Shown here: positions 11,418-22,531 of the stretch, in pieces
How the letters are laid out: every line of letters begins with the position of its first letter
Position numbering within the stretch: the first letter of the stretch is position 1
Assembly: GCF_030936135.1 (NCBI RefSeq)
Contig: NW_026777143.1
Location: 7,501-71,500, forward strand
Direction of reading: 5' to 3'
Source: Gavia stellata
Lineage: Eukaryota > Chordata > Aves > Gaviiformes > Gaviidae
DNA length: 64,000 bases
The notes under the pieces: generated by a model
Told to the model about the DNA's origin: nothing
What the model saw: only the letters and a program-made list of their open reading frames with translations
Database searches by the model: none
Translations under genes and position numbers: made by a program

Positions 11418-13495
11418 GAAGCCCTGCGTAAAGGCCTAGGAATGTAGGCATGCAGGGAAGAAGTCTGAGAAAAGGGATCCATGAAAACAGGCCGGTCAAG
11501 ATCAGAGCTGCTGACTCGGCCTGGAACAATGCCACAAAAAGAGGACTGACCAGAAACTTCTGACACGCAAGTCCTATCCACGCTTCAAGCTTGTTATGCA
11601 AGGAAAGCAGCGCCCAGTTGGTACTATGCCAACGCATACAGGTATTCGAGACTGTGTTCCTTGAGCGCAAAGATGACACGGAGACTTCAGGAAGGTCTAA
11701 GACACAGAAGACAGACTGCATAAACTACACAACACCACACCGACACAGGCTGGAACTGCCCTGCCCACACTAGTCTTGTGCTGAAAAGTAACCCGCTCGC
11801 TTTACCTGGACAGCCCTCTCACCTACACTACCTTGAAAACGCCTCCCTGCAAGTCCCAACCTTGTCTGTCTCCTCCCAGCTTTGGTCCTTCCACTTATCT
11901 TACAAAGGGCCACAGGTCTGAAGCCATCCTCAAGAACACACCCACACAAACCACATTAGCGAACTGGAACATTTCTGCAGTCGCCAGGTTCCTCTTCATC
12001 ACCTGCAAAAAAGAAAACAAACCAAACAAGTGCCAGCAGTAAGCGTCACATCAGTCAACACCGACCTTTTGCACGACACCCTCCCCCCCAAAAGCAAGGC
12101 GGTCTTCCGCTCACCCGCACCGTGCCGACTCCAAAGTCGAACGCTGTGGCCATCATCGATTCTGGCACCTAAGATACCGAGAGAGAAAATTGCTGTTGCG
12201 CTTGCGAGAAATCACCAGCCCCGCGCTCCTCCTCGCTACTACCCAGCTCACCTCAAAAGCTCGTCCAATTCCACAGGCGGCCCACACGGCACCTGCAAGA
12301 CCACAGAGAAATGCTTCATGGACTGGCCACAGGATACTCTGCTCTTAGACACCAACCCAGACAACAAACACTTCACCTTCACGGACCTCTTGTCAGCACG
12401 CTGCTTTGTCCCTCTAAGGCAATGTGCAGCACCTGCAAAAAGGCACATGCTGAGGTAATGCCCAAAACCACTGGCTGCCTGCAGTGATTCCCATGTCCCA
12501 CTCCTTTACCTCGGCTGCTCACCCGCCCCGCCTCTGCTATTTACAGGTTGCTACACTGAGGCTCAGTTATCACCTGTAAGACACAAACAACAAGGGATGC
12601 TTCAACCTTCACCAAGGATACAAGACCTGAAAAATAACTGCTACTTGAGCCTGCTAGTCATGGCTCACCTTGCTGGAGTCAGATCTAGTGCCAATATCCT
12701 GCTTTGCACCTTTAAAATTAAAGACGACAAAATCTATAAGCTAGTCATACAGCCACCGGTTGCATCTTCCCTCCAACACCACACACCAACCCACCTTCTC
12801 AAAGCGTTCTGCTGGCCTCTCCTCCATCACCCATTGGCACACAGCTCGTTGCTCTGCATCTGAAAATGCAATATTGAATGAGTCACCCAAATGCTGATTG
12901 ATAGCTGAACAGGTCCAGAGGTATCGATTCCATTTAGAAATACCATCTGGAGTCTAACTACAGCCTGCCATTATAACAAAAGAGACCAAAAACTTTAAGC
13001 CCCACACATACAAGCCTTAACGCCTTTGAGATTCAGTCTGCTTCACTACCGCTGAACAGCCCCTCCCACATGGCTCTAATCACCCCCATCAAACGCTATG
13101 GAAATGACTGTCCACGCAACCTGCCGATGGCTACTCAATTTGAGATGACCGTACAACCATTGCCTAGATAGTCTAGGCATATCAACATATTAACCGTAGG
13201 CTCTTCCCGCTATTCCACCCACCCCTGACTCCACACACCCGGGCAGAGCAGCTCCAAGCCAAACACACACACAGAGACCGACACCCCTCAAAACACGACA
13301 GACAATACAACTCAAAAGACAAGAGAAAAGCTCTCGGCAAGAACAACGATGTCCGGACCAGAGATGCTGTCGGGCAAGAACACCTACAGGGCCGCAACAG
13401 TGAGGCGAGGAGGCTCTATGGCAGCCCCAGAAAAGAGTGCGACATAATGGCCCATAAGAAGTTACAGTCAAAACCGAGATGATGGATGCACAAGA
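11418..13495. repeat. 2-kb array, unit 4
   Basis: The landmark lies at 12635. It has a type-A segment with a slightly altered palindrome at 13161-13179. The 54-base exon-like block is at 12115-12168. About 12,045-12,700 is nearly the same as 14,145-14,800 of unit 5, while the left end of the unit matches unit 6 instead, so units are mosaics. Confidence 0.8.
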
Positions 13496-15515
13496 GGCCT
13501 GGCTTCAAGACCAAAGAACATAAGGATGCAGGGAATAGTCTCAGTCCGTGACTATAGAAGGCTAGAGAGCAGAGCTGCTGACACAGCCTGGAACAACGCC
13601 GCAAGAGAACCGACCGGAAACTTCAAGAGAAGTGAGACCGATCCAGGCTTTAAGCTTGTAATGCAAGAGAATAAGCACCCGATAGGTACTATGTCGATGA
13701 ATACAAGCATTTGAGACCTGAGGGATGGTGCCCAAGGCACATGCTCTGCTTCTTGAGCGCAAAGAGCAATGAGGCCATTAGGACCCAAGGAAGGTCCAAG
13801 ACACAGAAGACAGACTACACAAACTACACCACACCGACACAGGCTGGAACTGCCCTGCCCAGCACACATAATGTGTTGCTGATAAGCAACCCACTCCCTT
13901 TACCTGGACAGCCCTCTCCCCTACACTACCTTTTAATCCCACTCCCCGCCATTCCCAACCTTGTCTGCCTCCTCCCAGCCCCAGTCCTTCAACTTAGCTT
14001 TCAGAGGGCCAGGGGTTTGAATCCATCCTCGACGAAAACCAAACAAGCCACATTGGCTAACTGGGGCATTCCTGCAGTCGCCAGGTTCCTCTTCATCACC
14101 TGCAAAAAAACCCCAAGTGCCAGCAGTAAGCATCACGTCAGTCGACACTGACCTCTTGCACAACACCCTCCCCCTAAAAGCAAGGTGGCCTTCTGCTCAC
14201 CCGCACCGTGCCGACTCCAAAGTCAAACGCTGTGGCCATCATCGCTTCTGGCACCTAAGATAGCAAGAGAGAGAAAATTACTGTTGCGCTTGCGAGAAAT
14301 CACCAGCCCCACGCTCCTCCTCGCTACTACCCAGCTCACCTCAAAAGTTCGTCCAATTCCACAGACGGCCCACACGGCACCTGCGAGACCAAAGAGAAAC
14401 GCTTCACAGAGTGGCCACAGGATACTCTGCTCTTAGACACCGACCCAGACGACAACCACCTCACCTTCGTGGACCTCTTGTCAGCACGCTGCTTTGTCCC
14501 TCTAAGGCAATGTGCAGCACCTGCAAAAACAAAAGCAAAAAGGCACATGCTGAGGTACTGCCCAAAACCGCAGCCTGCCTGCAGCGATTCCCATCTCCCG
14601 CTCCTTTGCCTCGTCTGCTCACCCGCCCTGCCTCTGCTATTTACAAGTTGCTACACTGAGGCTCAGTTATCACCTGTAAGACACAAACAACAAGGGATGC
14701 TTTGACCTTCACCAAGAATACAAGACCTGAAAAATAACTGCTACTTCAGCCCACTAGTCACGGCTCACCTTGCCTGAGCCACCTCCGGTGCCGATAGCCT
14801 GCTATGCTCATTGCTTCGCACCTTCAGAATAAAAAACCCAAAACCTATAAGGTAGTCATATAGCCATCAGTCACATCTTCCCTCTGACACCACACAACAA
14901 ACCACCTTCTTGCACCGACCACTCACGTCTCCTCTTTTGCCCATAGGCGCCCGGCTCATACCTCTGCATATGGCAAAGCAATATTGAACAGCTCACCCAG
15001 ATGCAGACCGATAGCTGAACAACACCAGGGGTCTTGTTTCCATTTAGGAATACCATCTGGAGTCCAACTACACCCTACCGTGAAAAAAAACTGGTCATCC
15101 CCTGTGTCTGCATAACACTATGGAAATTACTCTCCTCACCTGCTGCATATATGGCTACTTGCTCTGAAATGGACTGTACACCCTTTGCCTACAAAGCCTT
15201 GGCCTGTCAAGATATTACCTAGAGAATCTTACTGCTATTTTCCTGCTGAGCCTATCACTGCTACGCCCCCAGGCAGAGCAGCTCCAACCCAGACAAAAAC
15301 CACACACAGACCAATGCTGGCCACAAACAAGACAAAGGACACAACCCAGGGACATAAGAACGCTCCCTGTAAGAATGACTCCCGGACCAGAGATGCCACC
15401 GGGCGAGAAGGCCTAGGGGGCCGTGAGGAAGAATCTACGGCAGCTCCAGAAAAAGTCGAATGCCGTGCCCCTCGACAAGAAGATATGGCCGCAACTGAGA
15501 TGAAGCATGCGCGAG
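13496..15515. repeat. 2-kb array, unit 5
   Basis: The landmark lies at 14735, 2100 bases after unit 4. The type-B segment (about 15,034-15,515) is close to 98 percent identical by eye to that of unit 3, 4097 bases away. The 54-base exon-like block is at 14201-14254. This pair is the youngest duplication visible in the array. Confidence 0.8.
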
Positions 15516-16830
15516 AAGCCCTGCGTAAAGGCCTAGGAATGTAGGCATGCAGGGAAGAAGTCTGAGAAAAGGGATCCATGAAAACAGGCCGGTCAAGATC
15601 AGAGCTGCTGACTCGGCCTGGAACGATGCCACAAAAAGAGGACTGACCAGAAACTTTGAGATGCAAGTCCTATCCACGCTTCAAGCTTGTTATGCAAGGA
15701 AAGCAGCGCCCAGTTGGCACTATACCAACGCATACAGGCATTTGAGACCCTAGGGATGGCACCCAGGGGACATACTGTGCTCCTCAAGCACAAAAAGGAC
15801 ATGGAGACTTCAGGAAGGTCTACCAAACAGAAGACAGTCTGCACAAACTACACCACACAGACACAGGCTGGAACTGCCCTGCCCACGCTAGTCTTGTGCT
15901 GAAGAGTAACCCGCTCGCTTTACCTGCCCAAAGGTGACTCTTCCTGGGCAGCCCTCTCCCCTACGCTAACTTAAATACCCCCCCTGCAATTCCCAACCTT
16001 GTCCCCTCCAACCAGAGTCCCCTCCTCAGTCCCAGTCCTTCCACTTAGCTTTCAGAGGGCCAGGGGTCTGAATCCATCCTACACAAAAAACACATCAGCT
16101 AACTGGGATATTCCTGCAGTTGCCACATTCCTCTTCATCATCTTCACAAAAACAGTGCCAGCAGTAAGCATCACATCAGTCAACATTCACCTCTTGCACA
16201 ACACCCTCCTCCTCAAAAGCAAGGTGGCCTTCCGTTCACCTGCTCTGTACTGATTCCAAAGTCGGACGCTGTGGCCATCATCGCTTCTGGTACCTAAGAT
16301 ACCAAGAGACAGAAAACTACTGTTGCGCTTCTGAGAAGTCACCGGCCCCGTGCTCCTCCTCACTACTACCCCAGCTCACCTCAAATCCAGTTCCAAATGC
16401 AGCCTGAATGGCTCCTGCAAAACCAAAAGACAAAGACCTGAGCTGCCACATGATGATCTGCTCTTAGACACAGACCCAGCTGAGAACCGCCTCACCTTCT
16501 CAGACCACTCATCAGCCTGCAGCTTCACCCCTCCCAGCCTGCTGCAGCACCTGAAGAAACCAAAGCAAAAGGCACACGTGAGATACTGCCCGAAACCACA
16601 GCCTTCCAGCCTTTCATTACTTTACCTTGGTGGTTCACCTGCCAAACACAAACAAGGGATGCTTCTAACCTCACTACAACACAACACCTGAAAATTAACT
16701 GCTACTTGAGCCCACTAGTCACAGCTCACCTTGCCTGAGTCACCTCCAGCACCAATAGCCTGCTTCGCTCATTGCTTCCACCTGCAAAATAAAAAAATAC
16801 CAAACCTGTAAGCTACTCACTCCTGATGCT
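15516..16830. repeat. 2-kb array, unit 6 (incomplete)
   Basis: This is the rightmost unit, with its landmark at 16696. The left half is very close to unit 4 (11,418 onward), and similarity ends shortly after the 52-base exon-like block at 16730-16781. The 54-base block is at 16240-16293, with donor GTGAAC. It is the first unit that a leftward transcript would meet. Confidence 0.75.
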
Positions 16831-17299
16831 TATAATGTATGAGGGGCCTGCTGCTAGCTGTAAAGGTTTAGGGACAAATTAGTGCTCTGTGGGCAACCAG
16901 GTAATTAGCTGCCCCATACCCTGAAAGACACTATGAATCATATCCCAGCTGCTTTCTTAAGAAGTGTTAAAAGTCCATATACAGATGCATACGAAATGCT
17001 CACCCTAACCCCTGCTAGAAAATCTCATCATCAGTCCTATTAGCAGAGACTATATCGGTAACAGACACAACACACAGTACAACTGGTGAAAAAACCAAGG
17101 TTCCACCATCAATGAAGTCAGGAATTCAAGGAAAATGCAAGGCACCTAGAGTAAAAAAAAAACCCTACACACAATCAAAGCATCTTACTGCCCCTGAACA
17201 CTCAATACAAAATTACTGACCTGAAAAAAACCCCACCGCATACAGATGTACTTTCTACTACATATGCTGCTGAAGCTCAACAGGTCCTGAAGCTCTTAC
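16831..17299. other. Unique sequence between array and promoter
   Basis: Moderate-GC sequence that does not match the units and has no substantial open frame. If the predicted leftward transcript is real, this is its first intron, from the donor at 17,299 to the acceptor near 16,782. Confidence 0.4.
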
Positions 17300-17427
17300 C
17301 TCAGACAGACACCTCCGCTTCTCTAAATATCAAAACACACCTGCCCAAAGAGCTTAGGCAGCTCAAAAGCAGCAATTGACTGAAGGAACAGCAGAGCACC
17401 AACACCAGAGAAGCCCAGGAGCAGAAT
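17300..17427 (-). other. Predicted noncoding first exon
   Basis: From the initiator A at 17427 the minus strand runs 128 bases to GAG followed by GTAAGA, a strong donor. The exon contains no ATG. One frame is hydrophobic (ELILLLGFSGVGALLFLQ) and looks like a signal peptide, but it lacks a start codon. A weaker donor (GTGTGT) at 17,340 is possible. Confidence 0.4.
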
Positions 17428-17487
17428 GAGCTCCCTGAGGAGCGGCTGTGGCTCATATACCCCGGGCCTCGCCCACCGCCCCTCCCA
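17427..17487 (-). promoter_or_regulatory. Minus-strand TATA-initiator promoter with GC boxes
   Basis: Minus strand: GC-box/KLF-type sequence GTGGGAGGGGCGGTGGG (17487-17471), then TATATGA (17459-17453), then TCATTCT, a match to the YYANWYY initiator, with its A at 17427. The spacing of 32 bases from the first T of the TATA to that A is what functional core promoters show. It faces the 2-kb array. Confidence 0.5.
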
Positions 17488-17526
17488 CAACCACCCGGAG
17501 AAGGGGAGGGGTGAATTGCCTGAAGG

Positions 17527-17532
17527 CATAAA
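17527..17532 (+). promoter_or_regulatory. Possible divergent TATA variant
   Basis: CATAAA on the plus strand lies about 70 bases from the minus-strand TATA, across shared GC boxes, so the region may fire in both directions. The first plus-strand ATG (17591) opens a frame of only ten codons, so any rightward product would be noncoding. Confidence 0.25.
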
Positions 17533-17639
17533 GGCGGCTGGAGGAGCAGCAGGGAGTTTGCTCATCTGCCTTAGGTTTACAGGATATAAGATGCTGAATG
17601 GAGAAAGTGACCCTTACTGAAAATTACAATACCTGCTCT

Positions 17640-18249
17640 TTTACTACAAGTACATCTATTGCATCAGCAACGTGACCGGGTAGGGAATGAAGCTTAATTT
17701 TTCTGGGGCATAGATAGAAAAAGGTAGATGTTGTACTAAGCTATGTAAGAAAGTAGTTCATTAAAAGTAATAACTATATTATTATGAAAAATTATGTGCT
17801 TTAGTTTCCTATAAAAAACCAAAATGCTCTGGAGTTACACTTCATTTCCAGCAAGACCACGCATGCCACCTAACGTCTACCGGAACTATGTTCTGGGTAG
17901 GACGCAGTGACAAAGCAGAATTAGAACCCGTAGGACTCCCTTCTCACAAATATCTCTATTTGCAAAGTAAATTATTTACTTTAAATCGTTGATGATTCAG
18001 AGTCACCTTGACAGTCTCTCCGACTGACTCCCTTAAGAGAATTAGATGAGTCTCAAAGGACAGAAAACACCAAAAAAAATCGAAATACAAGAAATTTATC
18101 AAGCTGTATGAAGCAGCCTAATTAGCACCTAGGTAGCTAGAACAAAAATAAATTGCAAAGCACAACAGAAAACACCACAGGAGACATGTCAATAAAAAGA
18201 GAGGAAGGTTATCGCCTCCTCTGAAAAACTGAAGAGGGGATCTTAGCCG
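17640..18249. other. AT-richer intergenic sequence, nothing recognised
   Basis: No open frame of note, no repeat structure and no splice-bounded block seen. It separates the putative promoter region from the satellite to its right. Confidence 0.5.
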
Positions 18250-19740
18250 ACGATAGACATCTGTGGGGCACCAGATAACCACACAGAAACATACTATAAG
18301 ATGGGAAATAAAAAGACCACTCTGGAGCACAAAGATGGCTTCGGAAAAGGTTCTGACAGAACAAGAGGCATCGTCACGGGGATTAGAGAAGTCCCGAAGG
18401 GGCCAGAGAGACCAAAGAAGTCTTGGGGACGCAACGAGCTCAAAAGGGAATTGAACAAAGTACAGATGTCCTCCTCGGGGGACCGGGGACTGAATGGAGG
18501 CGCGCCAAATGGATGAGAGGACAGAAAGACCCTCCGGGGTAACACGTGTGGACTCGGGAAGCGTTCTGAGGGGAAAAGAGGGTGCAACGCACCCTCCCGA
18601 GCTAAAACAGGGCTGTAGGGTATAGGGGAGGTCTCGCAAGAACTCAGCAAAGGGAGCGGAGGAGTCCCGAGGGGGCCTGAGAGACCAAAGAAGCCTCAGA
18701 GGTAACAATGAGGAACTCTGAAGGGGATTTCAACAAAGTACAGATGTCGTCAGGGATCCGGGGGCTGAACGAAGGCATCCTAAACGGCAAAGAGTAAGAT
18801 AACAGCGCTCTGAAGTGCGCACAAAAATAAAATTGAAAGGGAGCTGAAGTGCTACAAGAGTGCTGCGGAGTACAAGAAAGGACTCGGAAGACATAGACAG
18901 TGGAAGAATTACGAGGGGGCACGGTGAGAAAAGACGACTTGGAGACGCAGCGAGGGCCTTGGAGTTTCAGGAGGGCATCGGGGCAAACTACAGGTGACTG
19001 AGAGAGGAACCAAATGGAGACACCCTCGATGGCAGAGAGAAAGACAAAGGAGCGCTGCACAGCAAAGAAAGAAGGGAGGCGCTGATGGAGCAAGAGAGCT
19101 AGAAAGGGCGATGAAGTGCCACGAGGTGCCGTGGAGATCGAGGAAGGTCTCGGTAGGCATCGTGACTGTGAGGAGAGGGGTGTCGAGGGGTGCTAACGGA
19201 CAAGACAAGGCTCGGGGATGACAAAGAGGAACTCGGGTGATCATCTGAGCAGGGTACAGACGGTCTCGGGTGGTAAGGGACTGAACATGGAAATCCTAGA
19301 TAGCGTAGAGGAACAAATGAGTGTTCTGTGGCTCAAAGATGGTCCCATGTAAAGTGCTAAAAGATGGATGTGGTCTCTGGAGGCATCGTGACTGGGAGAA
19401 GAAACGTCCTGAGGGAGCCAGAAAAAGGATTGGGAAATCAACAATTAAATCCAGAGGGGATCTCAGCCGATAAACGTGTCATCAGAGGGCCAGGGAGCAA
19501 GTAGAGGCGTGGCTAGAGGGAAGAGAGGAGAGAATGACCGGGCTGGGTCACAGATACGGACTCAGGAAGTCTTCTGAGTGAACGAGAGGGATGTGAGGTC
19601 CACCACAAAGCTAAAAGTGTGCTAAGGGCAACCGTGAAGGCATCACGACACCATTGGAGGGGTCCTGATTGCGCCAAAGAAGGCTCAGGGACACGAGGAG
19701 GAAGTCTGGAGGGGATCTGAACAGAGTACGCGGGTGTACT
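18250..19740. repeat. Diverged satellite, units of about 205-278 bp
   Basis: Landmarks such as AAAGTACAGATGTC recur in altered form at about 18252, 18457, 18735, 18985, 19252, 19472 and 19724, giving spacings of 205-278 bases. Each is followed by GGGACTGAA-like and GGCATC-like segments and preceded by GTCCCGA(G)GGGGCC(T)GAGAGACC. Indels are common, so this is an old tandem array. The minus-strand frame 18118-18708 is repeat-driven. Confidence 0.75.
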
Positions 19741-19889
19741 ACATGTCCTTAGCTGAGGCCTGCGGAGCCCCAGGGGGTCCGTCTTCGCTCTGCGCAGGAG
19801 CGCAGCTCTGTGCCCTTGCACCTCGCCCGAGCGCGGCGTCGTGTGGTCGGGGACATCCCTCGGGCCGGCTCAGCCGTCCTGGCTGTGTC

Positions 19890-20000
19890 CCCCCGCCCCT
19901 CGTGCACCCCCCGCCCTTTGTGCACCCCCCGCCCCTCGTGCACCCCCAGCTCCTTCTGCACCCCCCGCCCCTCGTGCACCCCCGCCCTTTGTGCACCCCC
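19890..20000. repeat. C-rich minisatellite, about 18 bp
   Basis: Repeats of CCCCTCGTGCACCCCCCG alternating with CCCTTTGTGCACCCCC, about six copies with length variation. Confidence 0.8.
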
Positions 20001-20176
20001 CGCCTGCTCGCTGGCGGGGCGGTGTGAGGAGTAGGGGGGTGCAGGGAAGTGGGGGGTACGTGGGAGTTTGGGTGGGGGTGTGGGCAGCACCCCAGGGGTC
20101 CAGAGGGGTTGGGGGGAGGCAGTGTGGAATATGGGGGGGGGGGGGCAGGAGATAAGAGGGTGGGAGATGTAGGGGG

Positions 20177-20310
20177 GAGATGTCACGTGGAAAAAAAACT
20201 CGCATGGAAGAAAAAACTCACGTGGGGAAAAACTCTCCTGGGAAAAATCGCCTGTGAAAAAAAATTCGCGTTGGAAAGCACCAGCGTGGGGAAACCGCGC
20301 CTGGAAAGCG
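20177..20310. repeat. A-rich short tandem repeat, about 20 bp
   Basis: Imperfect repeats of the type CACGTGGAAAAAAAACTCGC, with CACGTGG, CATGGAAG and CTGGGAAAAATCGC variants, about seven copies just upstream of the LAMTOR4 CpG island. Several copies contain CACGTG or CGTGGG E-box-like cores. Confidence 0.65.
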
Positions 20311-20344
20311 TTTAGGTCAGAGAGACACGGCGGAGGGAGACACT

Positions 20345-20660
20345 GAGCGGGGGGGCGCGGATGGGCGGGGGGGGCGCGGATGGGCGGGGGGGGCGCGGAT
20401 GGGCGGGGGGGGCGCGGGGATGGGGGGGGCGGAGCGCTCCCGCTGCCGTGCCGGGGCCGGCACGCCGGGAGCCACGCCCCCGCCCGGCTCGCCACGCCCC
20501 CCGCCCGGCTCGCCACGCCCCCCGCATCCCCACACGGCTCCGCCCCCCCTCCCCCGCGCCGCCGGGGTGAGAGGCCGCCTCAGGCGCCCAATGGGGCGGC
20601 GGGGGCAGGCACAGGGGGCGGGGCGCGGCGGTCACCTGACCGAACGCCGCCGGAGCGGCG
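20345..20660 (+). promoter_or_regulatory. LAMTOR4: LAMTOR4 CpG-island promoter region
   Basis: Starts with four copies of an 18-bp GGGGGGGCGCGGATGGGC repeat (20347-20425), then dense CpG and GC boxes (CCACGCCCC three times in a row at 20470-20525), an inverted CCAAT-like CCAATGGGG at 20588 and GGTCACCTGACC just before the start codon. The transcription start cannot be fixed. Confidence 0.55.
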
Positions 20661-20662
20661 CC

Positions 20663-22259
20663 ATGGTGAGCGCTGGGCGGGGAGGGGGGGGCGGTGGGAT
20701 GGAGGAACCGGGAGCGGGGTGGGGGCACTGGGATGAGGGACACTGCGCGATGACTGGAACCGGGGGCACTGGGGCATGGGGCGGGGGAGATCTGAGGCGG
20801 GAGGAGAACCGGGGGGGGCCCTGTGCCGTGTGGGCTGACGGGCCGCCCCCCCCGCCCCCAGACCACGGCGCTGACCCAGGGGCTGGAGCGCATCCCGGAC
20901 CAGCTGGGCTACCTGGTCATCAGCGATGGGGCCGTGCTGGCGGTGAGGGCCGTGGCACCCGCTCCCGGAGGCCTGGGGCGGGGGGGCTCCCGGAGGCCTG
21001 GGTCCCTGCGGGTAGGGGGGGTGCAGAAGGAACACAGAGGTACCTGGAGGCACCTGGATGGGCGGGGGGGGCGGACAGACACCGGGTCCTGGGGGTGTGG
21101 GAGAGGTACCTGGATATCCGGGGGGGCGAACACCCGGGTGCTCGGGGGGTGGAAGGGGTACCCAGGTATCGGGGGGGGCAGACCCCCGGGTGCTCGGGGG
21201 GTGTGTGTGGAAGGGGTACCCAGGTATCGGGGGGGGGGGCAGACCCCCGGGTGCTCGGGGGGGGTGTGTGTGTGGAAGGGGTACCCAGGTATCGGGGGGG
21301 GGGGGGCAGACACCCGGGTGCTCGGGGGGGGGTGTGTGTGGAAGGGGTACCCAGGTATCGGGGGGGGGGCAGACCCCCGGGTGCTCGGGGGGGCTGTGTG
21401 TGTGGAAGGGGTACCCAGGTATCGGGGGGGGGGGGGCAGACCCCCGGGTGCTCGGGGGGTGGAAGGGGTACCCGGGTATCCGGGGGGGGGGGGGGGCAGA
21501 CCCCCGGGAGCTCGGGGGGGTGAAAGGGGTACCTGGATATCTGGGCCTGCGGGGGGCTCAGACGTTGGGGTCCCACTGACGCTGTCACCCCCACCTCCCC
21601 AGTCGTCGGGTGACCTGGAGAACGATGAGCAGACGGCCACCATCCTCTCGGAGCTGGTGGCCACGGCCTGTGGGCTGCGGCTCCAGCGTGGCCATGACCC
21701 CCCCTTCAAGCGCCTCTCAGGTGAGTGTGGGCTGTCCCTGGGGTGGCTCTGACCCTCACACCACGCCTAGGGTCAAGACAGTGCCCCCCAAATTGTCCCC
21801 AGGGCGGTGCCCCGGGGCCCTGCAGTCCCCCAGGGTGGCTGTGACTGCTGCGCTCTCCCCAGGGGGAGTGGTGGCACTGCTGTCCCCGGTGTTCTAGGGG
21901 TGACCCCAAGTTATCCCCCCAGTAGTGGTGGCCCTGCTGTCTGTAGGGCAGCTGTGACCCTCACGCTGTCCCCGTGCTGGTGGCCCCACCATGCCCAGAG
22001 CAGCCCCGATCACCGTGCTGTCCCCGTGCTGGTGTCCCCACCATCCTGGGTGCTCTCCCCAGGGTGTCAGTGGCCCTGTGCTCACCCCATCCCCGAGGTA
22101 GCAGTGCCCTCAATGTCGTTGGGGCACTGGCCCTGTCCCTGTGCTCACCCTGTCCCCGCAGTGGTGTTCGGGGAACACTCCCTCCTCGTCACTGTCTCTG
22201 GACAGAAGCTCTTCGTGGTGAAGCGGCAGAACCACATCCAGGAGCCCGTTGCCGTCTGA
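20663..22259 (+). CDS. LAMTOR4: LAMTOR4, Ragulator subunit
   Basis: Late endosomal/lysosomal adaptor, one of five subunits of Ragulator, the lysosome-surface scaffold that anchors the Rag GTPases and so mTORC1. Exons: 20663-20665 (the ATG alone), 20862-20942, 21603-21720 and 22162-22259, all with GT-AG borders, giving 99 residues, the same length as the human protein. The product reads [20 protein letters not shown] and ends in [14 protein letters not shown], a compact roadblock-type fold by family knowledge. Intron 2 carries a minisatellite. The gene converges on TRAPPC14. Identity is secure because the sequence aligns end to end from memory. Confidence 0.97.
21105..21540. repeat. Minisatellite in LAMTOR4 intron 2
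   Basis: Seven or eight copies of a unit of about 60 bp, with the core GGGTACCCAGGTATCGGGGG, then CAGACCCCCGGGTGCTCGGGG. Length variation is mainly in the G runs. It produces long spurious open frames on both strands. Confidence 0.85.
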
Positions 22260-22531
22260 GATGCGTCCCCCGCTGTCACCAAGAGGGGGGATGGTCCCCC
22301 TCATCCCCACTGTCCCCAGGGCCTCAGGGCGGGGACGGGACATGGAACTGGCTCCCCTGTCCCTGCTGGCCCCAGGGCCCTGCAGCAACACCCACTCGTG
22401 TCCCTGTCACCTCGAGGGCCTTGGGGACTGGTCCTCCACGTCCCTGCAGTCCACAAGGCCACGTGGTGTCCCCTGCGTGCCTCGGGGTCCGGCGGCATCA
22501 CCCCCCAAGCACACTGTCTGTCTGCTGAGGC

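Larger units (their letters stand above)
5287..17427 (-). other. Predicted spliced leftward transcript through the 2-kb array
   Basis: Seen: in most units, short blocks of about 38-65 bases on the minus strand begin after a pyrimidine-rich AG (usually followed by GTG) and end at GTGAGC, GTAAGC or GTGGGT. Per unit they recur in one order. Examples: 16730-16781, 16240-16293, 14201-14254, 12115-12168, 10673-10724 and 10118-10171. The 54-base block keeps 18 codons open in four units (residues like VPEAMMATASDFGI), but other blocks carry stops or length changes in some copies. Inference: one gene built by unit duplication, spliced from the promoter at about 17,430. Splice signals look better kept than frames, which favours a noncoding RNA or a decaying coding gene. 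No known family was recognised. Confidence 0.35.

Noticed and set aside
11088-15544. Two nearly identical 119-codon plus-strand frames (11088-11447 and 15185-15544)
   Set aside because: They lie in the duplicated type-B segment. Their identity reflects the recent duplication, and the other units show no matching open frame.
1-17300. LINE (CR1), SINE or DNA-transposon origin of the left-hand repeats
   Set aside because: No reverse transcriptase or transposase frame, no CR1-type 3' end, and no terminal inverted repeats with target duplications were recognised; the repeats are tandem.
17323-17565. Signal-peptide-like frame at the array promoter
   Set aside because: The hydrophobic stretch has no ATG downstream of the predicted start site; the only in-frame ATGs lie upstream of the TATA box, so it would not be in the mRNA.
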